Shown here one piece after another: positions 50,384 through 62,681 of a DNA stretch of 64,000 nucleotides (the stretch's first letter is position 1; each line of letters opens with the position of its first letter). The position numbers and the translations under genes are program-made. The notes beneath the pieces were generated by a model. That model saw only the letters and a list, made by a program, of their open reading frames with translations, did no database searches and was not told where the DNA came from. The stretch lies in assembly GCA_964036155.1 (NCBI GenBank), contig OZ038422.1:71881201-71945200 (forward strand). The letters run 5' to 3'. The stretch is from Diploscapter coronatus. Lineage: Eukaryota > Nematoda > Chromadorea > Rhabditida > Rhabditidae.

Positions 50384-53300
50384 CTGAAAATCGCTCTCTT
50401 CTACTTCTCCAGAAGAACTGGTAACCCAATCCCGGCTGAAATAAGGCACAAGAATGATGAGAAATAGCGAGCGATCCTCAGAGTGAACAGAGACGAAAAG
50501 ATAAAAACAAAAGTAAAACAATGAAAAATGAAGAAAAGCGCTCATGCAGTTCGTTGCTGTTAAAGTTTCCACTTCTGTATGTACACATTTCGAGCACCAC
50601 ATCCACTTTTCTAGTTATTGACGTCAAGATACTTCTGAATCTCTCACGACCACTTTAGCTCTCCGCGTAGACGTGACTCGATGACCCACAACCTACTCAT
50701 TTTTCATACGTCATTTCTCAGGGTGGATAGAGCGAAATTCGAAAAGTTGAAATGCATGTTTTGAAATCTAGTCTTGAAAATTTAAATCTGCCATTGGCAA
50801 TACTGTAGTTCTCATTATCTAGAATCCAGAAAAATAATTTGCATATGGTTTCTGACCGAAAGATTCATTTAGCCCATTCCTTATCCAAATACCGTTCGTT
50901 CATTTGAGCATTCTACATATATTTATGAACGAATGTAAATCGCGTTTCAATTATTTCCGTCACTGATATTTGCTCTCCGCCCTCTCCCTCTCTTTGGATC
51001 CAAAGAAATACATCTGCATCTCCAACTACGCAAATTTTGCATTTCATGGAAGAAGAAGAGTTTCGAAAAATGTCAAAGCTCAGGCGAAGATAGAATTTTG
51101 CGTCATTTTGCCGTCAAATTTGACCTCATCTTAATAGATAGGCTCAGAATATGACATCCTAAAATTGCATACAAAATACGAAACGATAGTAATTGCTCTC
51201 TAATGCACTAATAGAAAGCGAGTGTTTCCATATAATGACTAGTTCGGCAATTTATTAGTCAACTCTTTCTAACTTTGCCACTTCCTAGAAATTGTGAAAT
51301 TCATGAGCAATGATATTCCCACGATATTCCGAGTTCAATTATTCAGTTTATACGGTAGGCTAGGATTTATCTTATTGTTGCTGTATGCATACTTTTACTT
51401 TGCTTTACTTTCTCGAAATTTTACTGCTTTTGATTTTTTTGACTTTACACAAAACTTTCCTCGTGTTTAAACTCCGTCGGAAAGTAAGCACACTCATGTT
51501 TGCAAAATATTTGTTACAAAATTCCATACGAGCTCTCTTCATGTGTAATCTGAATCACTATAGAGAATTTTCCTAGTAACGAAAAATCACAACCAACAGT
51601 CATCAAGAACAGTTTTAGTGAGGAGTGATCAAATAAACTCAGTCATTTTTATCCGATGTTCTTTAACGTTCTAAACAAAACTGTTAATTTCTGCCTACCC
51701 AAATGATAATCGCTGGCATATTTGGGGTGTTTTGGTAGATGTTAAATCTTGACTTATGACGCTTAGTAGCGTTATGCCAGTGGATAAGCCATTGTCCAGG
51801 ATAATCGGTTATCAGTTACCTTATCTTAAGGGAACTATCGGAGGCAGAATGCACTCGTAGATCCGCATTCTTCTAGAATCGGCCACTTCAATCCTTCCAG
51901 AGCACGTTGCATTTTGCGTCACAGCGCCGGCTTATTTTCGTCTAATTCCTTGGCCTAATTTTGCGCGAAGCGTCCTAAGTTTCTCCAAGCGTGTTTGCTC
52001 GTATATTTTTAGTCCTATCCACAGTAAGGAGTCATGTGATATGATTTTAGACCTTAATTTCGGCTATTCTAAGCTCCAAGATCGAATTCAAGGTCTAAAT
52101 TAAACTTCACATCTCATGTTCACGCCTAAACTTGATCATACTCTAGGGCTTCCAGAGCTAATTTAAGCCGGCGATTTCTTTGCAAAATTTGAAAATGCGC
52201 AATGTTTTGATGTTCACGTATAAACTGAAATCATAAGTTGAGATTTCGAAGCCATTTTTAGGGATTGATACATTTTATGCCTATTATTACTCCCGAGCAC
52301 AAACAATGGAAAAAGGATTAGATTTTGAAAACCCCAAATCGTTTCCTTGAAATTTAGCCAAAAGACTTATTCATAGCTCGATTTCACCCACTGGAGATAT
52401 ACTAAAAGTATTCTGAAAGTGAATGCAATTTTAGGATTAACGCACATTGTTGCGGCAGCTGTTATTCAATGCAATATGCGCAAAAGGCATACGCAGTTAA
52501 CAAATGTTCAACTTATGAAAAGTTAAAAATATAAAATGTTTCTACCCGTTCACCCTCACTCTCAGCATTTTAGACATTCATTTAGAAGAAAATTACTAAC
52601 CAGAATTAAAGCGATCTCCAAACTAAAACTTTCTCAGATTACGGTAAAATTCTTTGAAATCGATACGTAGAACCTTTACCCTACTCTATCATGAGATAAA
52701 TATTGCTCGTTTCCTATGCTCTTGCGTGCCTATTTCTGAGCATCGGGTCTTCCTTGTTTATCTCTTTATCTTTATCTCTTGTAAGCGCTTTATCACTTAT
52801 CCTTCTCATTTTCTTATCATCTCTTCAGTACCAATGACTATCATAACTATCTTGTTTCTCTTCGAGCAGTTTAACTATAATCGGATTTATTCTTGAAGTG
52901 TGATAAGCCGAAATTGCGTCATACGCGCGTCCGAAAATGCAACCAGAGCGTAACGAACGAACACTCATTTTTGGAGAAAACAAAAATGCGGTAACATCAA
53001 AAATTCGACAGATTTACCCTCATATCCTGTTTTTTTTTCTATTATCACTACCGGATTTATGTGGGACGTAGAAGTTTCTAAACTCTCGACAGATAAAGCT
53101 TAATTCTAGTTTTGAAACAGTCAATTTCCTTTTGTTTCTCGAAATTAAATGGCTCTCGCTCAAACGGAAGGATACCCATACGAGCGCGGCTCAATCCTTA
53201 CTACTTCTGAATCCCACATTGTCTCGATCAAAGTAACAAGAATTCTCTCTAATAAGTTTATGGGAGCAATAAAGCACTACAGCGATGTTGCAAATCATGT

Positions 53301-53965
53301 TTATCGCTCTCGTTTGACGCAAACTGCTTCATTATTGCGAAATGTTATTTTTAACCGGTTCATTTTTCCTGATAGATAAAATTCTAACAAAATCTCTAAT
53401 TCCCAAACGGAATACGTACATCACGTAATTTCTATATTTTTCATTCGAGACTTATTTGTTATGCTGATTTGATCAGCTTTCACGTGTATTCCCCAGGATT
53501 TATCGAGTATTTGCATCCAAATCTGAAATCGCATCCTCACTACCTGTGCCTTATCATCTACAGGCTTATCACTGATTTCGACTGATTAGCAGTGGCATAC
53601 GGTGCCGCTAAGCGAATAAACCAAAATAAACCAACGGCTAAACGCTTTATGTGTCGGTTTTACCGATGACGACCTGAGTTGTAACCAGTGCGATTAGCCG
53701 GTGCTGAGAATCTGAGAGAAGGAGAAATCGCGCATACGATTTTTGCATAAAAGGGAACATTCTGTACGAAAAGGCCTTTTCTACACATTCGCCACGGATA
53801 CTCGACCTTTGCTTGGTGCATAGATTAAAAGTAGAATGTCTCTATCAAATCTCATAGTCTAGTTACAAAAATTCTATCTGTCTTCTTCTGAATATTGTCT
53901 ACATAGCTCACAAATTTTTCGATAGCCTTCGCCTTCATTTGAATCAGTTATTCTTTTTAACTGAC

Positions 53966-53974
53966 GAATTTCAG
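53966..53974 (+). promoter_or_regulatory. Possible spliced-leader or 5' exon acceptor at DM gene start
   Basis: GAATTTCAG sits immediately before the ATG. In nematodes such a site is typical of SL1 trans-splicing, but an upstream 5' exon in the gene-poor region cannot be excluded. Confidence 0.45.
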
Positions 53975-55318
53975 ATGATTTCCTGTGAGATGACCTCGCC
54001 GGCGAAATCTCCAGCCGAATGCAAACGATTCTATGGACTCGGCAAGAAGATCCCCAAAGGTTTATAGAAATTCATAAACCTTGAAAATAATAACTTAATT
54101 TTAGACGTGAAGCGACACTGTGGAATGTGCAGACAGCATGGAATCACTGTCGAAACCCGAGGACATCTCTGTCAATTCAAGAACTGCGACTGTCTGAAGG
54201 TAATTGAATAAACGATTTCTTCAAAATAGGAGTTGTTTATGATAGCGCATAAGGGGTTACCCTGAGTTTTCCTAATGTCTGTCTTGATGTAGAATTGAAT
54301 TTGATGAATGAGTTGTATCGCTAAAATAACCCTAGAACTTAGTGCGCCAAAATAATAACAAGTCATTATATATCTGTCAACTTTGACTTTAAATTTCAGT
54401 GCAAACTAGTGAAACAACGACGCTCAATCATGTCGACTCAAATCCGTCTTCGGAGAGAACAGGACAAGAAGTTTCAGGTTAAACTAAGTGCATTCAATCT
54501 TTTTAAAACTATCACTTTAGCGCACAACAGATATCGCAGAAGCCGATATCGTTCCTTGGAAGGGCGGCAAGAGCCCGAAAGCTTTGACAACCCCACAGTT
54601 GAAGGACGAGACAAACATGTGCTATTTCTGCCAGAAGTGTAAGAACCACGGCGTTCTGATGTGGAAAAAGGTATATATCAGTCGAAATTCAAACTATTTT
54701 GCCGATTTTCAGGACCATAAGAAGAACTGCGAATATGCAAATTGCCGTTGTGAACAGTGCGATCTAATTGATACCCGACGCGCACTCGATCGACACATCA
54801 AGAACAACAAAGGCTCATCGCCTGCAAGAGGCTCGCTCGACTCGAACTCGTCAACTGGGTCATCAACTAGGGAATCGTCTTCTGAAGAGAGTTGCAGTAG
54901 CAGTGCCATCTCATCTCTGTTGCCTACCCCTGTGCCAACCTCGATATTCAGCATCTCCAATCTCATGCAATCGTCACAACCGGTACGAGCACAAAAATCA
55001 ATGATTATTTTCAAGAGTAATTTCTAGATGTCATCGCCCACAACCTCGCTGACTCCAGAATCTCCCTCATCGTCAGTCGACCTTTCCCATCCTTTGCTCC
55101 CAGCGACCTCACTTGTCAACCCACTTGCATCGATGTTTCCGTTTCCACCTGGCGCTCATCTGCCCCTGTCGATCTTCCCACCTTCTCCTCTCTACACCTC
55201 ATTTCTGCCTCTATCCCCAAGTATTCCAGCCTCAACAGCAGCTTCAGTGTTGTCTCAACTCGAAATGCAAATCCTTCTCTCAAATCTGACATCCATGTCA
55301 AGAAATCATTCGATGTGA
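53975..55318 (+). CDS. dmd-3: Two-DM-domain transcription factor, mab-3/dmd-3 class, 322 aa
   Basis: Exons 53975-54059, 54105-54199, 54400-54477, 54521-54670, 54713-54982, 55028-55318; 323 codons. DM domain 1 (about residues 33-85): CGMCRQHGITVETRGHLCQF, CDCLKC, then VKQRRSIMSTQIRLRR. DM domain 2 (about 120-165): CQKCKNHGVLMWKKDHKKNC, CRCEQCDLIDTRRALDRH. The C-terminal half is Ser/Pro-rich (transactivation-like). Nuclear, sequence-specific DNA binding; the class controls male-specific development in nematodes. The order of the two DM types looks reversed relative to C. elegans MAB-3 as I remember it, so I favour dmd-3; the symbol is tentative. TTTCAG lies directly before the ATG, so this may be a trans-splice site or an acceptor from an upstream exon. 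Confidence 0.85.
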
Positions 55319-56319
55319 TGATAAGTGATAATTCAAAAAAGTATTATCTTTGGGACTAAATGAAATGTTACAAAATTCTCAGTACATGTGCATTTTATCA
55401 ACATTGTGAATTCGTTTCTTTCTACCTGCCATAAACATGTTGTAGGCTAGATTTCAAACTAATTATTCAATTTTCATGTATTTGGCTGAAGACTACTATC
55501 GTATAATTATCGTAATGCATATTGTCATTTGATTTGAATGTATTGTTTAAAAACAACCGTGACAATTTTCATTGTTATCATTCTGGATTTTAACGGATTA
55601 ACTTTACGAGATGTTAATTCTTGCGTAATCGGATTTATAAATATTTAAAATTTCTATCCATTTTTTGTTTACTCAAATGTTACTATACAAATCTATTGGC
55701 TGAATTAAGTTTTATTGTCGGGTAGAACGTAAATAAATATTTGGTTGATTTATTAAATGTTACTACAGAAATCAGAAATGCCATCGTTTGCAAAAAAAAC
55801 ATTCCCGAAGAAAAAACTGAAAATTAGCTGTACACAATTATGCGTAGAGATGCACAATTTTGGCTCTGATGAGTTGTTATCAACTTCAAATCGATTATTC
55901 CAAAGTTAAAATACTGTGTACTTTGATTCATGTATACCGTTTTCATCCAAACCTGGTCCCAGCTTTCAATTTTCTAACTTCTCGTTCGCTCTCTAATTTT
56001 CAAACATTCTTTCGTTCTTCCTTTCCTCGATGCATCTAGCTTTAGACGTCGGACAAAGTAAAGCGACTGTAGGTCAGTGATAGGATGTTAAGTTTAGAAA
56101 AGTCATTTGGAAACTCACGATTCTCCTTTGCAATAAATTTTTGTCATATTTCGCCTCAAAAGGCTAGAGACAAGTAAAAGTAGGAGCCAGATTTTGATGA
56201 AAACAGTAATTATGTTTTGGTAAAACTACATATTCTTTGCTTATCAACCTGGTAAATCAAGTGCATTTTCTGGATGAGAGATTATTGTCATTAATTTCTT
56301 TCATTATATCAAATATAAG

Positions 56320-56446
56320 GGCGGCAACTCCTGATCATCGATACAATCTCCAATTGAGTTGTGCCAAGCTACAAACATGGAGAGATCTGGTCAGCACCAT
56401 CCTTCTGTTCGTCTGGTTGGCGAAGTTTGTTCTTCTGTTCATGTGA
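56320..56446 (+). CDS. Possible terminal exon of a small membrane protein
   Basis: After an AG at 56319 an open frame reads AATPDHRYNLQLSCAKLQTW and then a strongly hydrophobic STILLFVWLAKFVLLFM followed by TGA. It has a soluble front and a membrane tail, as in a tail-anchored protein. No upstream exon was joined; the open frame also extends back to an ATG at 56237. Not recognised. Confidence 0.28.
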
Positions 56447-58729
56447 CGAGAATAGGTCGCATCAGTTTTAGTTTTTCCAACTTTTCTCTTCTTTTCCTAG
56501 TACTATTCTCGAGGTCACCATTCTAATTTCTCTCGCCTTATCAACTGTTTCGACTGTTTTATTGAAGTGAAGGGGGAAGAATCAACCAAATTGAGAATTA
56601 CCGCAGACCAACAAGATGGGTGGTGATTTTCGTTATGATGAACTATGATCGATACTAGTTTTTCTTTACTTAAGAAACTTTCTGCAGATAAAATAATCAA
56701 ATTGATATATGTTTATTTTTTCATGTTATTATTATCAAAATTTGCATTTATCGAAGGTGAGCTTCGACGAAAGTTTTGCTATGTTTCTAAAATCTTGCAT
56801 CTTCGGAAAGTAATTAATAAGGCTCATTCTGAATAAAATTTGGAAATTGCAAAGAAAATGATAGATAAGAAATGACTGATGTCTTTAATTTGAAAATTTT
56901 TAACAGAACAAGAAATTTGACACAAATGAATGCTGAATGCGTATTAAAATTCTCTACGTCAACATATCTTCAATAGAATGTGTACGTAAAAATTATCCAA
57001 CTTTCTCTTATTGAACGTTTTAATAAAATTATAAAAATCGATAAAACCTGCCAGATTATCTCTACATTCTATGTACCCTTTTGACCTAGATACATAAGGA
57101 ACTTCCATCAGACTGATCCAATTGACCGCATAAAGCCTTTCAAAATGGGTTCAATTTAGAAGGAATATCAAAAAGGGAATAATCAATGCAAGAGATAAAT
57201 GTTATTTCCAATTCTCAATTCTCTTCGATTTCATAATCTCACGTTCTGACTCCGCCTTTCAGTTTCTTCTGATGAAAGGTGTGACAGTAAATGGTAGGCG
57301 AGGAAAAGGCATGGTATTGTTGAGAGTAGTGTGAAATGTTGAAAGGCTTGAAGCATGAATAGTTTATCCTTTTATTCTGATTAATTTTATAGTAAACGCT
57401 TTTCTGCATATTTTTTCACTTTACAGTACGCTTGAAGTATCCATTTTAATTCCAACTTTTTAAATCGTATTCATATCTAAAAATATTCTCAAAAATTTAG
57501 TCATATTCAGTGAAAATAATTCCAATAAAAATTTGACATTTTAATTTTGCTTTTTCATTGTGGTATAATTGTCTCGTCATTATCAAACCACGTATCTGTT
57601 TGCGAATAGATATTTTCTAAACTCATGATGCGATTTGAGTTTTTATTTGATAATAAAATTTTAGGCTTAATAAAAAATCAGCTAATCCATGTTCGCCTAA
57701 ATCGAACAAGCCATGGACATCTAAATTATCCGAAAAAGAACCTAATATCGATATCCTTGATGAAAAATTGCGATTATAAATTTTCTAGAAGGTTAATGAG
57801 TAAGTTACAATAAGAGATAATTAAACTCATTTTGTATTATTTAGGTTTAAAGGTTGGACCGCAATACTGGATAAGACTTTAGTTGAAGATATATGAAGTG
57901 ATATAATAATTTACAATTTAGAAATTGAAAAGGCGTATAAAAATAATTTCGACGGCAACATGATAATTTTAAAATATTCGGCTTGATCTTTGTTACAATT
58001 TAGGAGGAACATTTTTATATCATTAACAAATTCACAAGAAATAACTTATAATGAATGAATTTGGGAAATTTGATTTATCGAAAATATCATGCATTCCATT
58101 TGTCAGGCGTCTAATGTCATATTATATATAGCTGAGATTATCATATAAAATATCCCATTTTAATATGATCGTCTCGACTGAGAACTCATAGTTTTCAATT
58201 ATCATTTATCAAAGTTCATATTTTAGTTTGTCTAAATTTTCATGTAAAATAATCGAATTGAAGTGTTTATCAGTGTATCTTTTCAAATTCTTATCAATAA
58301 TATGCTCAAGCTATTTACCACTTCTGACAGACGAGTGAGCCGAGTATCATTTTCATCTTTAGAATTCATATTTAAAAATCATTGAAATTGTTAGTTATAC
58401 TAATTTATGGATGTATTTAGATTTTGAATTTTTATCTGAATAAATTTGATCGATGTTCAAATAATATAATTTGAAGCAAAAATAAAGTCATTTTGTCATA
58501 ATTATTGTGAATTTGGTTTGAAAGCAAGAATGAAATCTTTCAAGTGAGCATGTTGCTTGTTTAATAAACTAGGATTTTCTTTCTTTATATTTTTATCGAT
58601 TTGTAATTACCTTTATTCTGTAGTTAAATATTGATTTTAAATCTTTCCGACTTTTTATGAAGCTTACTGTAGTTAGATATTCAATAATTTTGATAGGAAT
58701 AAGATAAGGAACTATTTACGTTATTTTAT

Positions 58730-58826
58730 TTACAAGGACGTGAACTTGCTGATCCGGATTTCCATCCACTCTTGATAAGTGACCCATTTTTGAATGTAAG
58801 AAAGGCTTCTTCGTCTGTTCACAGGG
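58730..58826 (-). CDS. Possible terminal exon, 32 aa
   Basis: A good acceptor (TCTTTCAG) begins a frame PVNRRRSLSYIQKWVTYQEW and ends SKFTSL then TAA. No upstream exon found. It lies between the DM gene and the C1QBP homologue on the minus strand. Confidence 0.25.
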
Positions 58827-60107
58827 CTGAAAGATAAAACGAAATATTCTGAGAAATGCTATAAAAACGAATCTCTGGGGCTTCTATCGATGAAATGACG
58901 ATTTTCTTATTCGTATTAATTTTTCGTCCCAATTAATGCATTTTTATAGGATAGTAATTTTTCTGCTAACAAGTGTTTCATTCTTCAATGAAATTTTTAG
59001 AAACGAGTATTATATCGTTTTGTGGTAGATAATTTCCTGAATATTGATTTTTGGGTCATTCTCTTGAAGCCATTTGTTACCTCATACACACATTGAATCT
59101 TCAAGAAGATTTTGGGAATAAGATCGTGCGTCATTTCACGTTTTCTAAAGCATATCGATGTTGCAAAATAGACAAATTAGTCGATATTATGAGTGTTATA
59201 GTTCGAAAGTGAATTTGTTGCGGAACAATAGAATAAAAATTAGTTTTTGATTTTATTTTGATATCTGAAGCCTCAATTTTACTATTCGTACACATTCCGT
59301 AAAATTTAACCCAATATCCGTTGAAAGATAAAATGGTTCCAAAGTGCAGGAAACATTTTAGTAAATTTTTCGATGCTATTTCCATATATTGATATTCTCA
59401 AATCGTATATTGGTTCGTGAAATTGCAAGCGGTTACCTTCTCCAAATCAGCCTGTCTTTACATCTTAATTTAGCAAACTGTTTTGCTGAACTTTGGTGAC
59501 CTACTAGCCAATTTGACAAAACGGAAACTGAAAAGAACTGCAGTTAGTTTCGGTGAACACACCATTTTCGAGAAGATCGGAAATACCCAGTAGAGATTAG
59601 AAAATCAGCCACATCCTCTTTAAAAAAAGAAACAAGGAAATAATTTTCACGAAACCTTTATTGCGAGAAAAACTGTCAAAATTAACGCTCGATAAAAAAG
59701 AAACGTTTCTAAGCTTTGACAATTTTGAGAGGAGAAAATCAACAAAAACATTGCTCGAATAACAGAAACAATCGGCCTAAATTATCAAAGAGAAATTGTC
59801 AACTCAACAATTTTAAAGAAATATCAAATAAAAAACTACTGTAACCTAAACTAAATTTAAAGGGAAGTGAACTAACGATCAGCCTAATTTTAAAACGAGA
59901 TTGTTATGAATTTGCTAAATTCTTAATTTAGAAAGAAAGGTTGAGATTTCTCGGAGAAAAATGATCTTGCGTCAAGTCAATGGTAAAATTGAATGATCTT
60001 TTCTAAATTTCTGTAAAAAATGATAGCATAAATGTGAAAAGATGGAAAATAAGAATAAAATTCAATCAACTTGTCATTTCCTTTATCGCTTAACATCAAC
60101 TGTTGAC

Positions 60108-61707
60108 TTATTTGGAGATAAAGTTCTGAATTTTGGTGAGCAGACTGACGTACTGTTCGTGCTCGTAGTGCGTGGCGAACTGGACGAGCGTCTTGCAGAA
60201 CTCTGCGTCGAAGCCGCGCTCCTCCAGATAGCGCAGGAACAGCAGGTCGTGCAGTTGCTGAAATGAGACAAAATTAAGATTTGAAAAAGCTAATTTCCAA
60301 TTCAAAACAAAACTTATTTTTCTCTATATTTTGAAAGTTTGTTTTCTTTCGATAATTACAAAAATGGCACTTTCAAAGTGATAATTTTGATAGAAAACCA
60401 ATCGACTTTTTCAGGAAAAAATTACCGTGTCGATGTATCGTCCGCTGCTGGCGTAGACCTCTGCAGGCACGTCCTCGTTGCCGCCCTTCACCGCAGGAGC
60501 AATGTAGAACTCCTCCACGCGGTAGTCGTCTGCAATTTTTTTCTTCAAAAACTATAGAAATTTTAATGCAGAAACATCCACGATTTGACTAACTGATGAT
60601 ATTTTTTTTTATAAAATGTAAATTATTAGAAAAAAGTGCTTACATTCCCCAGGCTGTTCGGAATCGGCGCTCTCGACGAGTTCCATGTGGAAGCAGAGTC
60701 GTTGATCGCCTTTCGTGATCTCGATCGAGAACGGGGGCAGCGCGATCGGCACCGGGGCGGCCTGAACATAAACGAGACCTTGATTGTTCAATTTGTATAC
60801 ATCTCACAACATTTTTTGCTGTACTATTCTAGGTAAAAAAAGAAATTTTAAGAAAAAGTAAATTTCAGAACAATCATAAAATAGAAATAAAAACTAACAT
60901 CGGCGGACTCGATATCCTCGAAATCTTCACTCACGTCCACGGAATGATTCACGTTGAACACCACCAAGATTCTGAACATTTTTTACAAATAAAAATACTA
61001 CATTTTTATGAATTATCAGTCTCCAAACTTGTTCGAGATTCACTAGTTCTGTAAAAAGGACAAAAAATCGTTAAAACATCTGCGGCGGTTCAAAAAAGGA
61101 AATGAGAAAATCTTGGACAATCAAGCATGCTTCTAATTTTCAAAGTGACTTTAGAATAATTCAAGATATACTCACTGTTCATTTCCGTGCGTCTTGGTGA
61201 GACGGACCTCTGCCTCCTTCTGCGTCACCTGGAATCCCTTGAACGCGGGCGTCACATTTCCACCGAGGTTATGTTGCGACAATTCCTCAAATCATATTAA
61301 TCGATGTTAGAAAATAGAACTTTAATTCTAAATAAATATGCTACATAATGGTCATATCTTTTCTAAGCCTTGAGTTTTTTTTTCAAAAAGTATTGTACCT
61401 TTTCGGCGACGATCTCACGACTCAACGCATCCTTCAGCTCGGGCACCACGTTCAGAGCTCAAAATTGTCTTCGTATAAAAATTAAAGAAGTATATTTTTG
61501 ATAAATATTTCGGTTCAAATAATTGAAAAAGTGTTCATCGTTTTCTTGCAACATATAACTTTTTCTTATCAAATTTGCAAAATCCTTACATTTAGGCGAA
61601 ATGGAGAGCATTCTGGCGATAGGGGTCGCTCTTGCAGACTGAGTGCGGGCTGCAGAGGAAAGCAGGCCGACTCGCGACAGACCGCGCAGGGAGCTGATCA
61701 CCTTCAT
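60108..61707 (-). CDS. cri-3: Mitochondrial C1QBP/p32 (MAM33 family) homologue, 243 aa
   Basis: Exons 61707-61590, 61457-61399, 61285-61176, 60971-60899, 60761-60644, 60529-60426, 60257-60108; 244 codons. The N-terminus is Arg/Ser-rich without acids (MKVISSLRGLSRVGLLSSAA), as in a mitochondrial presequence. Then EIVAEK, VRLTKTHGNEQILVVFNVNHSVD, an acidic SEDFEDIESAD, the FSIEITKGDQRLCFHMEL strand, YRVEEFYIA, and a C-terminal helix with LHDLLFLRYLEERGFDAEFC and LVQFATHYEHEQYVSLL, all typical of p32/MAM33. This acidic trimeric matrix protein supports mitochondrial translation and ribosome function. Codons are noticeably G/C-ended (CTG, GTC, AAG), suggesting high expression. A TTTCAG 15 bases before the ATG suits SL1 trans-splicing. 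Confidence 0.9.
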
Positions 61708-61730
61708 TCTAGAAGCAAACACTGAAAGAA
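61708..61730 (-). promoter_or_regulatory. Probable trans-splice acceptor of the C1QBP homologue
   Basis: On the minus strand TTTCTTTCAG ends at 61722, just upstream of the ATG at 61707, with no upstream coding exon needed. This is the usual form of an SL1 acceptor. Confidence 0.5.
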
Positions 61731-62681
61731 ATCATTTTAAAAAATACGAGCGAAAACGAAAATCCCAAAATCAAAATATTATTTTGAACAAAGAAAAAAG
61801 GAATTTTAGGAGTTTTGAAGAAAAAGTGTATATTTTAAGGATTGGCAATGACTTTCGCGAAAACTGATATGAAATAGTAGCAAGATATCGACATGAATTG
61901 GAAGACTTTCAAAGACGTCGTTTGAAAAATGCGTGAAATGTTTGAAATGATGCAATGTAGAAATTTAATGGGAATAGTTATCGAGGAACATTTGAAGATG
62001 AAACTGAAATAGTTTGTTGGTATTGAATCAAGGGTTTGTCTGGGCAATTACCGAAATAATTAGCGTAATTAAAATCGATAATTGAACGTGGAAAATTGAA
62101 ATTTTTTGAAAATAAACGGTGAAAATGAATCGCGAATATTCGTTGGCACAAAGTAGGGACGCACTAGAAATGAGTCAAGTGATTAGCAGCAGAGCGCACT
62201 TGCAGTCGATTTCAACGCAAAGAAAATTTTTAAAAAAAATGCGATGTGGAAAAGAGCTGGAAATCAGACTTGGGGCTTTTCCACTGCGGTGCGGTGCGGT
62301 GCGGTAGCCAAACTTGACCAAAAGTCCCAAGTCTGCTGGAAATTCATATTTTTTTCAGAATGAAAAAGTTCGTTTGATGAACAAGGTTTACTTCATTTAC
62401 TTCACACCCCGTCTTTCTTTTCTCCTCGCTCTTGTTTTCTTTTCGCTTCTCCAAAAAAGTAGAAGAATAGAGACGGGGCATAGGGAGGCAAGCTGCAAAG
62501 AGTATGCAATATCCACTTCCTCACATTCCACAATACCAGAATTTAATCTGAAAAACGATCCAAGTTTTCTTTGAAACTAACAGGGGAACTATTTATTTGA
62601 AATTTGTAAAGAAAATAAATTCTACAATAGTATATTTTGTTGTCTTTTTCAATTTAGCAATAATATGGATTCTTTGAAAGT
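61731..62681. other. Spacer between C1QBP homologue and sugar transporter
   Basis: Contains the C1QBP promoter and, near 62284-62306, a short GGTGC tandem run. Open frames on the plus strand are unsupported. Confidence 0.5.
62284..62306. repeat. Short tandem run of GGTGC
   Basis: Four to five units of a five-base GC-rich motif (TGCGG phase) in AT-rich DNA. A microsatellite. Confidence 0.7.

Larger units (their letters stand above)
42636..53974. other. 11-kb gene-poor region upstream of the DM-domain gene
   Basis: No gene model could be supported here apart from one candidate minus-strand exon at 50086-50383. Base composition is not uniform: GC-richer islands lie near 42930-43440, 46560-46930, 51830-51980 and 53540-53800, in otherwise AT-rich DNA. 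It may be cis-regulatory DNA for the DM gene at 53975, or hold small noncoding genes I cannot see. Confidence 0.5.
55319..60107. other. 4.8-kb interval between DM gene and C1QBP homologue
   Basis: It starts with the DM gene 3' flank (AATAAA near 55731). Two exon-like pieces stand out: plus 56320-56446 and minus 58730-58826. The rest is AT-rich with no supported gene. Confidence 0.45.

Noticed and set aside
59131..59385. 84-codon minus-strand frame as an upstream exon for 58730-58826
   Set aside because: No donor in suitable phase connects it, and the sequence has no recognisable feature.
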